From contig JAFXDD010000033.1 in assembly GCA_017516285.1 (NCBI GenBank), positions 59,822 to 123,821 on the forward strand: a stretch of DNA of 64,000 nt, in the 5' to 3' direction. Numbering within the stretch: position 1 is the stretch's first letter; every line of letters begins with the position of its first letter. The position numbers and the translations under genes were made by a program. This document shows positions 34,051 to 43,621 of this stretch, one piece after another. This stretch comes from Lachnospiraceae bacterium. Lineage in GTDB: Bacteria > Bacillota_A > Clostridia > Lachnospirales > Lachnospiraceae. Under the pieces are notes generated by a model, which saw only the letters and a list, made by a program, of their open reading frames with translations, did not search any database and was not told the origin of the DNA.

Positions 34051-35835
34051 TTACTTCTTGGCATCCTTCTTTAATTTCCACTCCAAGCTTCCGAAGTCCC
34101 CGGGTCCTGTTTTAAGCAGCCATTCATGAAAGGTGTAGTCAGAATAATTTTCAGTCCAAAGTTCTTTGGCAGTTTCTTTTAATTCCAGGATTTCCAGATA
34201 GCCAACGTAATACTTCGGATAGTTTGCCGGGGCATCACAAATGGCTTCATAAACAGGTACGGCAGAGGCAGTATTTAAGCCTAGATTGGTTAGTAGGTCT
34301 TCTACTTCCTGCAAGGAGGCGCCTTCATAGTGAATAAAGATATCCAGGATGCTGCAAAGGCAGAGCTGGATTTCCCGGTTTAATCGGTTTAACAGCAGAG
34401 TATCAGTAAGCTTGATATCGCAGCTGTTTATTACAAAGTCATAGGAGTAAAGCTCAGCGTAAACAGCCCAGCCTTCTGTAAAACCGCTGTAATACAGTAA
34501 TTGGCGGATTAAAGGAACGCCTGCCTGTTCTAAGGCTGTCTGACTGTATACCGTCTGATACAAGTGCCCCGGAAAGCCCTCGTGGGCCAACGTAGTGTAC
34601 AGGTCCAGTGCTTCCATTTCTGCATCTGGGTTAATGTAAATGGCATGTTCATCATTGGCATCGATGGGTGGGGTCATGTAAAAGGCAGGCGCACTCATAT
34701 CGGCCAGAATGCCATCTACGGTTTTTAGCTGCACCTGCTGTGCAGTGTCCCCGGTTACCTGGCTTAAGGATGGAAAGAAATTTTGAGCCTGTTCATACAA
34801 ATGTGCCAGCATTTGAGAATGTCCGGTTATAGGAAACTTCCAGTTTTGTACATAGGTGTTTTTTTGTAATAAGTTTATATATGACTGATATAACATATCG
34901 TATCTTTGATAGAGTATAGTTTTTATTTCTTCTACTGTTTTATCGGAACCTGTATTGGCAGTCAGAAGCAGTGCATAGTAATCTTTGCCAAGTGGGTAGG
35001 TACTAAGGCCGGTTAAGGAGGAAGAACCCCTTAGGGATGCCATAGAAGCGGCCAGAGCTTTATAGGCAGGTGCTAAATCATTGATTAAAAGTGTACTGTT
35101 ACGTGTTTCATAGTCTAAAGCTTCTGAAGAGGTAATTATGTTTTGCTCCACCAGCTCCTGCAGTCTGTTATGAAAACTGGTTTGCAGAAAATGACTATTA
35201 TTTTGAAGCTGGTCGGAAGGTAAAAGTTCCAGGCACTGTGCTTGAATTTCCCGGATGTTTCCTTGGAACATGTAAATGCCTGCGGCTTCCTGTTCTGCCG
35301 CATAGACTCCAAGGCCTGCCAGATAAGCCGGTATCTGAGAAAGTAATTTAAAATAATTTTCAATATCCGTTTCGGAGCGCAGTGCATATTCTGCTAAAAG
35401 AACGGGCAACTGGCTATGGGTTCCGCCTGAGCATGAAAGGGGATTTTCATAATAAGGAAATTTCAGGCTTTTAAGCTGCAAATCAATATATTTAGAAAGC
35501 AGATTGTAAAGAAAAGTTTCTTCAGCATTTAAACGGGAGGGAATTATTTCATTCAAAGAACGGGCTCGTTCCTGCCAGACTGTTTGACTCTGAGCATAGT
35601 AGGTAGAATGAAAAGGTATCAGGTCATTAGTTAGGTCTGCTAAACCCATCTCCTCCGGGTAAGCTATAGTATAATGAAGCTCAAAGGGGTTATTTGTGAG
35701 ACTGTCCAGTGCCATTTCTTTGCAAAAAGAAGCAAAGGGATAGACGCTCATGGAATGCAAAAAGCAACCTCTGATAATAATGCAGATAATGATAAGTGTC
35801 AGAGGTATGGCGGCACGTTTTTTTGAAAAGGTCAT
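34051..35835 (-). CDS. DUF885 family membrane-anchored peptidase-like protein
   Basis: A 594-residue protein with an N-terminal signal anchor (AIPLTLIIICIIIRGCF) and a DUF885 domain. The zinc-peptidase-like motif LAHEGFPGHLYQTVYSQ is clear, and YYSGFTEGWAVYAELYSYDF holds the second metal-ligand region as in gluzincin-type M3/M32 peptidases. GKDYYALLLTANTGS and YINPDAEMEALDLYTTLAHE are common in the family. Predicted to act outside the membrane on peptides; the substrate is not known. Start ATG 35835 chosen; a TTG two codons earlier is possible. It is convergent with the Mrr-like gene and divergent from transketolase. Confidence 0.88.
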   Translation of the reverse strand: MTFSKKRAAIPLTLIIICIIIRGCFLHSMSVYPFASFCKEMALDSLTNNPFELHYTIAYPEEMGLADLTNDLIPFHSTYYAQSQTVWQERARSLNEIIPSRLNAEETFLYNLLSKYIDLQLKSLKFPYYENPLSCSGGTHSQLPVLLAEYALRSETDIENYFKLLSQIPAYLAGLGVYAAEQEAAGIYMFQGNIREIQAQCLELLPSDQLQNNSHFLQTSFHNRLQELVEQNIITSSEALDYETRNSTLLINDLAPAYKALAASMASLRGSSSLTGLSTYPLGKDYYALLLTANTGSDKTVEEIKTILYQRYDMLYQSYINLLQKNTYVQNWKFPITGHSQMLAHLYEQAQNFFPSLSQVTGDTAQQVQLKTVDGILADMSAPAFYMTPPIDANDEHAIYINPDAEMEALDLYTTLAHEGFPGHLYQTVYSQTALEQAGVPLIRQLLYYSGFTEGWAVYAELYSYDFVINSCDIKLTDTLLLNRLNREIQLCLCSILDIFIHYEGASLQEVEDLLTNLGLNTASAVPVYEAICDAPANYPKYYVGYLEILELKETAKELWTENYSDYTFHEWLLKTGPGDFGSLEWKLKKDAKK

Positions 35836-35977
35836 AGGCAACCAACTTATTTTTTTAATAGTTTATGTTTTGTGGGCAAAGGATATGTTTTAGAGCTTGA
35901 CTTTTTTGAATTGTGGGTTATAGTATAAAGTGTAATAATTTTGCAAGTTAGTTTTACGACTGAGATTGGAGGAGCAA

Positions 35978-36814
35978 ATGAACAAATTAGAACTACAGAA
36001 AATTGCTGTAGAGATTCGTAAAAACATTTTAGTTGGTGTACATGCTGCAAAAGCGGGCCATCCGGGTGGTTCTTTGTCAGCTGCAGATCTTTTCACGTAT
36101 TTATATTTTGAAGAGATGAAGGTAGACCCGAAGAATCCTAAGTGGGAGGACAGAGATCGTTTTGTACTTTCTAAGGGTCATACAGTACCGGGCTTATATG
36201 CAGCTTTGGCATTAAAGGGTTTCTTCCCTGTGGAGGACATTCCTACATTACGTAAATTTGGCTCTTATTTGCAGGGACATCCTTGTCTGCAGTATACACC
36301 GGGTATTGATATGTCCACAGGTTCCTTGGGACAGGGTATTTCTGCTGCTGTTGGTATGGCAATGTCAGCAAAGCTGGATGGCAAGGAATATCGTACTTAT
36401 ACATTGCTTGGTGACGGCGAAACCCAGGAGGGTCAGGTTTGGGAGGCAGCTATGTTTGCAGGCTACCGCAAGTTAGATAACCTTTGTGTCATCGTGGACA
36501 ACAACAATTTACAGATTGATGGTGCAATTGATACTGTTTGCTCTCCATATCCTATTGACAAGAAATTTGAGGCATTTAATTTCCATGTAATTAATATCGA
36601 TGGAAATGATTTTGACCAGATTGATGCAGCCTTTAAGGAGGCAAAGGCTACCAAGGGTATGCCTACTGCAATTATTTGTAAGACTGTAAAGGGCAAAGGC
36701 GTTTCCTTTATGGAAAACCAGGCAGGCTGGCATGGTGTAGCACCAAATGACGAGCAGTTTGCGCAGGCAATGGAAGAATTAGAGAAAGCAGGTGAAGCAT
36801 TATGTCAGAAGTAA
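35978..36814 (+). CDS. Transketolase, N-terminal subunit
   Basis: A 278-residue protein, the thiamine-diphosphate-binding half of a split transketolase. HAAKAGHPGGSLSAADLFTY, DRFVLSKGHTVPGLYAAL, STGSLGQGISAAVGMAMS and the ThDP motif LLGDGETQEGQVWEAAMFAG through NNNLQIDG are intact. It works with the product of the next gene in the non-oxidative pentose phosphate pathway. GGAGGAGCAA precedes the ATG at 35978. Overlap with the next gene is 13 bases, so the subunits are probably coupled. Confidence 0.96.
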   Translation: MNKLELQKIAVEIRKNILVGVHAAKAGHPGGSLSAADLFTYLYFEEMKVDPKNPKWEDRDRFVLSKGHTVPGLYAALALKGFFPVEDIPTLRKFGSYLQGHPCLQYTPGIDMSTGSLGQGISAAVGMAMSAKLDGKEYRTYTLLGDGETQEGQVWEAAMFAGYRKLDNLCVIVDNNNLQIDGAIDTVCSPYPIDKKFEAFNFHVINIDGNDFDQIDAAFKEAKATKGMPTAIICKTVKGKGVSFMENQAGWHGVAPNDEQFAQAMEELEKAGEALCQK

Positions 36815-37746
36815 AGAAAATCGCTACCAGAGAAAGCTATGGCTCAGAATTAACAGCTATTGGCGCAGATTATCCAAATGTTGTAGTGCTTGATGCAGAC
36901 CTTTCCGGCTCTACCAAGACCGCTGTATTCAGAAAGCAGTTTCCGGAGAGACACATTAACTGTGGTATTGCAGAAGCCAACATGGCAGGTATTGCAGCAG
37001 GTCTGGCTACTACCGGCAAAATTCCTTTTATGAGCTCTTTTGCTATGTTTGCAGCAGGACGCTGTTATGAGCAGATTCGTAATTCTATCGGTTATCCGCA
37101 TTTGAATGTAAAAATCGGTGCAACCCACGCAGGTGTTACCGTTGGTGAAGATGGTGCTTCCCACCAGTGCATTGAAGATATTGCTTTGATGCGTGCCATT
37201 CCGGGCATGGTAGTTATGAATCCGTCTGATGATGTTGAGGCAAGAGCATGCCTCCGTGCTGCAGTGGAGTATGAAGGTCCTGTATACATGAGATTTGGTC
37301 GTGCTGCAGTGCCGGTTATTAACGATTATCCTGAGTACAAGTTCGAAATTGGCAAGGGTACTATCGTAAAGGAAGGTAAGGATGTTACTATTGTTGCTAC
37401 CGGTGTTTGCGTAGACAGTGCTATAAAGGCCGCAGACAAGCTTGCAGCTGAGGGTATCGATGCTGAGGTTATTAATATTTGTACCATTAAGCCGTTAGAC
37501 AGTGAATTAATCGCAGCTTCTGCGCGCAAAACCGGTAAGGTTGTAACAGTAGAAGAGCATTCTGTCATTGGAGGCTTAGGTTCTGCAGTATGTGATGCTT
37601 TGGCAGAGCTTGCACCGACCCCGGTTAAGAAGATTGGCGTGCAGGATGTATTCGGTCAGTCCGGTACAGCCAGCCAGTTAATGGCATTCTATGGTTTGGA
37701 TGCGGAAGGCGTATATAAGACTACAAAGGAATTTTTAGGAAAATAA
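36802..37746 (+). CDS. Transketolase, C-terminal subunit
   Basis: A 314-residue protein with the pyrimidine-binding and C-terminal domains of transketolase. VVVLDADLSGSTKTAVFRKQ, ERHINCGIAEANMAGIAAGL (catalytic Glu region), THAGVTVGEDGASHQCIEDI and TVEEHSVIGGLGSAV are family hallmarks. It pairs with the N-terminal subunit upstream, from which it differs by a 13-base overlap. It could in principle be a DXP-synthase-like protein, but the split pair and the following rpe favour transketolase. Confidence 0.95.
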   Translation: MSEVKKIATRESYGSELTAIGADYPNVVVLDADLSGSTKTAVFRKQFPERHINCGIAEANMAGIAAGLATTGKIPFMSSFAMFAAGRCYEQIRNSIGYPHLNVKIGATHAGVTVGEDGASHQCIEDIALMRAIPGMVVMNPSDDVEARACLRAAVEYEGPVYMRFGRAAVPVINDYPEYKFEIGKGTIVKEGKDVTIVATGVCVDSAIKAADKLAAEGIDAEVINICTIKPLDSELIAASARKTGKVVTVEEHSVIGGLGSAVCDALAELAPTPVKKIGVQDVFGQSGTASQLMAFYGLDAEGVYKTTKEFLGK

Positions 37747-37748
37747 TT

Positions 37749-38420
37749 ATGGAATATATTTTACCCCCCTCTATGCTTTCATGTGATTTTTTACATGCAG
37801 GCGAGGATTTATTAAAAATCGATACAGCCGGTGCACAGTGGGTGCATGTTGATGTTATGGATGGTATTTTTGTTCCTAACATTTCATTTGGTCTGCCTCT
37901 GGTTGAAGCTTTTAGAAAGGGCACGGAGCGTGTTCTGGATGTGCATTTGATGATTATAGAGCCTGAAAAGTATATTGAGAGATTTATTAAGGCCGGTGCT
38001 GATGTGGTGACCTTCCATTTGGAGGCCACCAATCAGGCGGCAGAAAATATAGCTCTTATTCAAAAGTTTGGATGTAAAGCCGGTATATCCATTAAGCCGG
38101 GTACTCCGGTAGAGGAAGTGCTTCCTTACCTGGAACAGGTAGATATGGTGCTTGTTATGACTGTAGAGCCGGGCTTTGGTGGTCAGAAATATATCTCTGC
38201 ATGTACGGACAAGGTACGTGAGCTTCGTGCAATTTGCAAGGCACGGGGGCTTGATACGTATATTCAGGTTGACGGAGGAATAGATGCAGCCAATGTTTCC
38301 GTTCCCGTAGATGCCGGTGCCAATGTAATCGTTGCCGGAAGCGCCGTGTTTAAAGGCGATGTAGAGGGGAATGTAAAAGCAATTATGGACAGGTTTCCTA
38401 AGAATGAAAAAAGCAGCTGA
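37749..38420 (+). CDS. rpe: Ribulose-phosphate 3-epimerase
   Basis: A 223-residue TIM-barrel enzyme that interconverts ribulose 5-phosphate and xylulose 5-phosphate, the substrate of transketolase just upstream. PPSMLSCDFLHAGEDLLKI, VHVDVMDGIFVPNISFG, VLDVHLMIIEPEKYIERF, LVMTVEPGFGGQKYI and VDGGIDAANV carry the metal-binding His and Asp residues and the phosphate loop. It starts two bases after the transketolase stop. The final 17 bases overlap the next gene. Confidence 0.96.
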   Translation: MEYILPPSMLSCDFLHAGEDLLKIDTAGAQWVHVDVMDGIFVPNISFGLPLVEAFRKGTERVLDVHLMIIEPEKYIERFIKAGADVVTFHLEATNQAAENIALIQKFGCKAGISIKPGTPVEEVLPYLEQVDMVLVMTVEPGFGGQKYISACTDKVRELRAICKARGLDTYIQVDGGIDAANVSVPVDAGANVIVAGSAVFKGDVEGNVKAIMDRFPKNEKSS

Positions 38421-40164
38421 ATATATTCATAATATATCAAACAAACAAATATTTACGATAGGACTTTTGGCAGTTATTGCTTCCTTTGTTCCGTATATCA
38501 TTTTGGGCATGGATTCGATTATACCGTATCATGATCAGTTGGACGTTGAGTTCATTAATTATATGTATCGGGCTAAATATCTGATTAGTGGGAGTGATAC
38601 TATACCTGAATTTTTGAATGGTGCATCTAAAACGGCAATGACGCCACCGGCACCATTGGCAGTATTATTTTTTAGAGTGTTATCACCACTTGTGGCTTAT
38701 TTGGTATTGCAATTTATATGTCAAATTATCAGTTATGTGGGGATGTATAATCTGGCCAGAGTGTTTACTGATAAAGGAATTATAGCACTAATCGTAGCAT
38801 TCTTTTTTACATACAATCCGTTTTTGCCGGTACATGGTCTGGCTGTGTATGGTACGCCAATGTTAGTACTATGCATATTAAGCCTACATAGGGGAAGGTA
38901 CACAAGGTGGAGCTATGTGTACATCATATTTTATGCATCCATGTCATCTCTTGTTTTGTGTGGCTTCGCATGGCTTGGCATTTGGCTTTTAGGTTTAATT
39001 GCTTTGGTCGTAACCAAGCAATTGAAGCAACATAAGGAATTAATAATTGGTTTTTTGTTAATGATAAGTGTATATGTTGCTGAAAATCTTTCCCTATTAG
39101 GGCAGATGTTTGGTATTACGGCCAGTGTTGTTTCTCATAAAAATGAGTTGGGTTTAAATGGTGGATTGTTCTGGGATACTTTTATTAATTATTTGTTATA
39201 CAATGATCAACATACTCAGGATAATCACATTTGGATACTATGTCTCACATGTTTGGTATGTCTGCTACTTTGGTGCTTTGCTAGTTTCATTCTTAAAAGG
39301 AATCGGCATATAGACACAAAATGTTTTGTGTTTCAACGTAATTTAATTACGGTTATTCTAATATTTAATCTGGCAGTGTATTTAGTAGCGGCATTATGGA
39401 GTTGTTCTGTTGGTGTTACAATTCGTGCACATTTAGGGACATTAGGTGCTTTTCAGGCTAATAGAATTATATGGCTGACTCCGGTATTATGGTATATTGA
39501 GTTGACATTGTGCTTTCATGTGCTATGGAGTTTAAAGGGGTGGTGGAAGTGGCTTGGTTATGGCGTTACGCTTCCATTACTATTATATACGAGTTTTGTT
39601 ACAGTAAACAATTCCATGCTTAAACCGTGCTTGCAGGAAATCCTTCTGGAGGACTATGAAACTATCAGCTTTTCTGATTACTATGCAATTGGTGTTATGG
39701 AGCAAGTAGATGCATATATAGAAGAAGCAGAGGGATTACAGAAGCCTGAATACAAAGTAGCCAGTCTGGGAATTGACCCTGCTGCGGCACTTTATCATGG
39801 ATTTTATTGTGTGGATGGCTATTCCAACAATTATGATTTGGAGTATAAACACAGCTTCAGAAAGGTTATTGAACCTGAATTGGAGCGCAACGAATGGCTG
39901 AAGAATTACTATGATACATGGGGAAATCGTTGTTATTTGTTTTTTTCTGAAATTCCGGGATATTATAACATAGAACGTAATAGCTTTTGGTTCAAAGATT
40001 TGCAGTTAAATACAGCTGCGTTAAAGGAATTGGGATGTGATTACATTCTTTCTGCTGCATACATTGTGAATGCTGAAGAGAATGCGCTGGAACTAATGAG
40101 GGAAGAGCCTTTTAATACAGACAGTAGTTATTACCAGATATTTATATATAAAATAAAAAGATGA
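38404..40164 (+). CDS. DUF6044-type polytopic membrane protein
   Basis: A 586-residue integral membrane protein with about ten to twelve hydrophobic segments over residues 15-400 (FTIGLLAVIASFVPYIILGM, YLVLQFICQIISYVGMYNLA, IIALIVAFFFTYNPFLPVHG and others) and a soluble C-terminal part of about 170 residues. The early IPYHDQLDVEFINY segment with acidic residues after the first helix is reminiscent of the catalytic loop of GT-C enzymes. It resembles DUF6044 proteins such as B. subtilis YkoS, whose function is not settled. It overlaps rpe by 17 bases and metG begins 29 bases after its stop. Its DNA is AT-rich compared with rpe and metG. Confidence 0.8.
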   Translation: MKKAAEYIHNISNKQIFTIGLLAVIASFVPYIILGMDSIIPYHDQLDVEFINYMYRAKYLISGSDTIPEFLNGASKTAMTPPAPLAVLFFRVLSPLVAYLVLQFICQIISYVGMYNLARVFTDKGIIALIVAFFFTYNPFLPVHGLAVYGTPMLVLCILSLHRGRYTRWSYVYIIFYASMSSLVLCGFAWLGIWLLGLIALVVTKQLKQHKELIIGFLLMISVYVAENLSLLGQMFGITASVVSHKNELGLNGGLFWDTFINYLLYNDQHTQDNHIWILCLTCLVCLLLWCFASFILKRNRHIDTKCFVFQRNLITVILIFNLAVYLVAALWSCSVGVTIRAHLGTLGAFQANRIIWLTPVLWYIELTLCFHVLWSLKGWWKWLGYGVTLPLLLYTSFVTVNNSMLKPCLQEILLEDYETISFSDYYAIGVMEQVDAYIEEAEGLQKPEYKVASLGIDPAAALYHGFYCVDGYSNNYDLEYKHSFRKVIEPELERNEWLKNYYDTWGNRCYLFFSEIPGYYNIERNSFWFKDLQLNTAALKELGCDYILSAAYIVNAEENALELMREEPFNTDSSYYQIFIYKIKR

Positions 40165-40193
40165 TTAGCAAACTAAAATCAGGAGGAGCTATA

Positions 40194-42152
40194 ATGAGTA
40201 AAGGAAAATATTACATTACTACTGCAATTGCATATACATCAGGCAAGCCGCATATCGGCAACAGCTATGAGATTATGCTTGCAGATAGTATTGCCAGATA
40301 TAAAAGAAAAGATGGCTATGACGTTTTCTTCCAAACAGGTACGGATGAGCATGGCCAGAAAATTGAATTAAAAGCTGCAGATGCGGGTGTCAGCTGCCAG
40401 GACTTTGTGGATGGTGTGGCAGGCGTCATTAAGGATTTGTGGGATTTGGTGGACACCTCATACGATAAGTTCATGCGTACCACAGATGCAGACCATGAGC
40501 ATCAGGTTCAGAAGATTTTTAAGAAATTATATGACCAGGGAGATATTTATAAGGGAGCTTATGAGGGCTTATATTGTACACCTTGTGAATCTTTTTGGAC
40601 GGAGTCTCAGTTAGTGGAAGGTAAGTGTCCTGACTGTGGTCGTGAAGTAAAGCCGGCAAAGGAAGAAGCTTATTTCTTCAAGATGAGCAAGTATGCAGAC
40701 AGATTGATAGAGCATATCAATACACATCCTGAGTTTATTCAGCCGGTTTCTCGTAAGAATGAAATGATGAACAACTTCTTATTACCGGGTTTACAGGATT
40801 TGTGTGTATCCAGAACTTCATTTAAGTGGGGAATTCCGGTAGACTTTGATAATAAGCACGTTATTTATGTGTGGTTGGATGCACTGACAAACTATATCAC
40901 AGGTATCGGTTATGATGCAGACGGCAATTCTACAGAACAGTATCAGAAGCTTTGGCCTGCAGATTTACATTTAATTGGTAAGGACATCATTCGTTTCCAT
41001 ACTATTTATTGGCCGATTTTCCTGATGGCGTTGGGTGAGCCGTTGCCAAAGCAGGTATTTGGTCATCCGTGGTTACTTCAGGGTGATGGCAAAATGAGTA
41101 AATCCAAGGGTAATGTTATTTATGTAGATGATATGGTACGTCTTTTTGGCGTGGATGCAGTTCGCTACTTTGTGCTTCATGAGATGCCATTTGAAAATGA
41201 TGGCGTGATCAGCTGGGAGCTTATGGTAGAGCGTTTTAATTCTGATTTGGTAAATACTCTCGGTAATTTAGTTTACAGAACTATTTCCATGACCAATAAG
41301 TATTTTGGTGGTGTGGTGAAGAAAACCGGTGTAGAAGCGCCTGTGGATGCGGAATTAAAGGCTGTGGTAACCGCTGCTGTGGGCAAGGTTGCAGCCAAGA
41401 TGGACGGCTTGCGTGTGGCAGATGCTATCACGGAGGTATTTACAGCTATTAAGCGTTGTAACAAATATATTGACGAAACGGAGCCATGGGTACTTGCAAA
41501 GGATGAAGCAAACAAGGCACGTCTCAGCGAGGTAATGTACAATCTTTGTGATTCTATTATTACCGCAGCGAGCTTATTAGAACCATTTATGCCACGTACT
41601 GCAAAGGCAATCTCTGAACAGTTAAACTGCCCGCTCAGAAGCTTTGAAGAGTGTAAGGAAAGTGGCTTATATCCTGCAGAGGGTCATGTGACAGATGCTC
41701 CGACTATGTTGTTTGCAAGACTGAAGCTGGAGGATATCCTGGCAGAAGTAGAGAAGATTATGGATGCACAGAAACCGAAGGAAGAGGCTAAGCCGGAGGA
41801 ACCTGTTATTGACATGGAGGCAAAGGCAGAAATCGAATATGATGACTTTGCAAAGCTGCAGTTCCAGGTGGGTGAAATTATTGCCTGTGAAGAAGTAAAG
41901 AAATCCAAGAAGTTACTTTGTTCTCAGGTAAAAATCGGTTCTCAGGTAAAGCAGATTGTATCCGGTATCAAGCAGCATTACTCTGCAGAAGAGATGGTTG
42001 GCAAAAAAGTAATGGTTTTGGTAAATCTAAAACCTGCTACTTTGGCCGGTGTGCTAAGTGAAGGTATGCTTCTCTGCGCAGAGGATGCAGAGGGTAATCT
42101 GGCTTTGCTTACTCCGGAAAAAGAAATGCCATCTGGTGCTGAAATCTGCTAA
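40194..42152 (+). CDS. metG: Methionyl-tRNA synthetase
   Basis: The 652-residue class I enzyme charges tRNA-Met. AIAYTSGKPHIGNSYEIML has the HIGH-type motif, CTPCESFWTE...GKCPDCGREV the zinc Cys pairs, and GDGKMSKSKGNVIYVDDM the KMSKS loop. The C-terminal part (FAKLQFQVGEIIACEEVKKS onward) is the EMAP/Trbp111-type tRNA-binding domain. AGGAGGAGCT precedes ATG 40194; the 11 residues before it in the open frame are not family-like. The gene is followed by a GNAT gene after 20 bases. Confidence 0.97.
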   Translation: MSKGKYYITTAIAYTSGKPHIGNSYEIMLADSIARYKRKDGYDVFFQTGTDEHGQKIELKAADAGVSCQDFVDGVAGVIKDLWDLVDTSYDKFMRTTDADHEHQVQKIFKKLYDQGDIYKGAYEGLYCTPCESFWTESQLVEGKCPDCGREVKPAKEEAYFFKMSKYADRLIEHINTHPEFIQPVSRKNEMMNNFLLPGLQDLCVSRTSFKWGIPVDFDNKHVIYVWLDALTNYITGIGYDADGNSTEQYQKLWPADLHLIGKDIIRFHTIYWPIFLMALGEPLPKQVFGHPWLLQGDGKMSKSKGNVIYVDDMVRLFGVDAVRYFVLHEMPFENDGVISWELMVERFNSDLVNTLGNLVYRTISMTNKYFGGVVKKTGVEAPVDAELKAVVTAAVGKVAAKMDGLRVADAITEVFTAIKRCNKYIDETEPWVLAKDEANKARLSEVMYNLCDSIITAASLLEPFMPRTAKAISEQLNCPLRSFEECKESGLYPAEGHVTDAPTMLFARLKLEDILAEVEKIMDAQKPKEEAKPEEPVIDMEAKAEIEYDDFAKLQFQVGEIIACEEVKKSKKLLCSQVKIGSQVKQIVSGIKQHYSAEEMVGKKVMVLVNLKPATLAGVLSEGMLLCAEDAEGNLALLTPEKEMPSGAEIC

Positions 42153-42172
42153 TAAAAGTTTATGGTGATATT

Positions 42173-42643
42173 ATGGGAAATGTTGTTGTTAAACGTGCAG
42201 AAGCAAATGACTGGGATGCAGCGATAGCAGTTGCCTGGCTTACCTTTCAGCAGATTTCGTCACAGGTATGTGACGAGAAGGGAGCCAGGGACTTTAGGGA
42301 TGGTTTGACCAGTACACAGTTATACATTGACTTTTTACAAGGCAGGTATCCGTTGTTTTGCGCTTACGAGGGCAAGAAAGTTATCGGTATGCTGGCGTTG
42401 CAGGACAAAGCTCATATTTCACTGTTTTTTGTCAAAAAGGAATTTCAGGGCAGAGGGATTGGCAGAGAGCTGTTGGAGGCATGCAGAAAATACAGTACAG
42501 AGCATGGCGCGTCTGATTTAACGGTAAATGCAGCACCCACAGGTTTACCATTTTATCTGGCCAATGGTTTTCAGGCATCAGCCGGAGAACGTTTTGAAGG
42601 GGGTCTTAGGTATACCCCAATGATACTAAAAGCAAAAAGGTAG
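42173..42643 (+). CDS. GNAT family N-acetyltransferase
   Basis: A 156-residue GNAT protein. The acetyl-CoA loop is at HISLFFVKKEFQGRGIGREL, in the form Q-x-x-G-x-G/R, and LTVNAAPTGLPFYLANGFQA is motif B. VKRAEANDWDAAIAVAWLTF is the usual N-terminal beta strand and helix. Substrate unknown. It lies between metG and the YesL-type gene with short gaps on both sides (20 and 8 bases), and so belongs to the same transcript. Confidence 0.92.
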   Translation: MGNVVVKRAEANDWDAAIAVAWLTFQQISSQVCDEKGARDFRDGLTSTQLYIDFLQGRYPLFCAYEGKKVIGMLALQDKAHISLFFVKKEFQGRGIGRELLEACRKYSTEHGASDLTVNAAPTGLPFYLANGFQASAGERFEGGLRYTPMILKAKR

Positions 42644-42651
42644 GAAAAAAC

Positions 42652-43446
42652 ATGGGAATTTTTAATTTGGACAGTAAATTCATGCACTATGCAAACAAGT
42701 TTGCGGATTTAATGTGGCTTAATATTTTGACATTAGTATGCTGCATACCGATTATTACGGCAGGTGCGTCAATAACAGCAATGCACAACGTACTCTTAAA
42801 GATTTATCGAAACGAAGAGAGTTATGTTACCAGACACTTTTTTAAATCCTTTAAGGAGAATTTAAAGCAGTCTACACTCATTTGGCTGATTTATCTGGTA
42901 CTGATTCTGGTGTTGGTTTTGGATTTCTTTTACATAAAGGATTATAATTTGAATTTGCCGAAATTCTTCCAGTATGCACTTTACGTTGTAGCAATTTTGG
43001 GAGCATTCAGCTATTCATGGGTATTTATTTTGCAGTCACGTTATGAGAATAAGGTGGTTCATACTATCAGAAATTCATTCATAGTAGGTATTTCACACTT
43101 TTTCTATTCTATTATGATGATTATTTTGGCTGCCATTCCGATTCTTTGTCTGGCATTTTTCACATCAGCTATTCCATTGTGCTTCGCATTTGGCTTTACT
43201 GCACCGGGTATTTTACAGACCATGCTTTACAGCAGAGTGTTTGATAAGCTGGAGGGAGTGGATCGTAAGGCCTTGAAGAACCAAGAGCAGGTGGATGACG
43301 GCTGGACAGTAGAGCTGGAAGAAGAACAGATAGACGCTGTGGAAGGTGAAAATATATCAGAAAGTCCAAAACTGGAGCTGGAAAATGTGGAGACAACTAC
43401 GGAAAACTCTGAAAATGGACAGAATGACGAAGAAAAAATAAATTAG
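42652..43446 (+). CDS. YesL/DUF624-like membrane protein with acidic tail
   Basis: A 264-residue protein with five hydrophobic segments: LMWLNILTLVCCIPIITAGA, LIWLIYLVLILVLVLDFFYI, ALYVVAILGAFSYSWVFI, FFYSIMMIILAAIPILCLAF and IPLCFAFGFTAPGILQTML. The N-terminal GIFNLDSKFMHYANKFADLM is typical of the DUF624 (YesL) family, often found near carbohydrate ABC transporters. The last 60 residues are strongly acidic (Glu- and Asp-rich) and probably cytoplasmic and disordered. An MsmX/UgpC-type ATPase gene follows after 175 bases. Confidence 0.85.
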   Translation: MGIFNLDSKFMHYANKFADLMWLNILTLVCCIPIITAGASITAMHNVLLKIYRNEESYVTRHFFKSFKENLKQSTLIWLIYLVLILVLVLDFFYIKDYNLNLPKFFQYALYVVAILGAFSYSWVFILQSRYENKVVHTIRNSFIVGISHFFYSIMMIILAAIPILCLAFFTSAIPLCFAFGFTAPGILQTMLYSRVFDKLEGVDRKALKNQEQVDDGWTVELEEEQIDAVEGENISESPKLELENVETTTENSENGQNDEEKIN

Positions 43447-43621
43447 TGTACAAGTTTCACAAAAACAGATAATGATTAGTTGAAGTTTGTCAAAAACGCT
43501 AAGGATAGTTTAAAAGTTTGTTGAATTATGATATAGCAAAAAAAGACGGAAATCATTATACTGTGTACATAGGGTATTTTACGAATGCCCACTTTAGGTG
43601 AATTTATGGAGGATATTTAAA

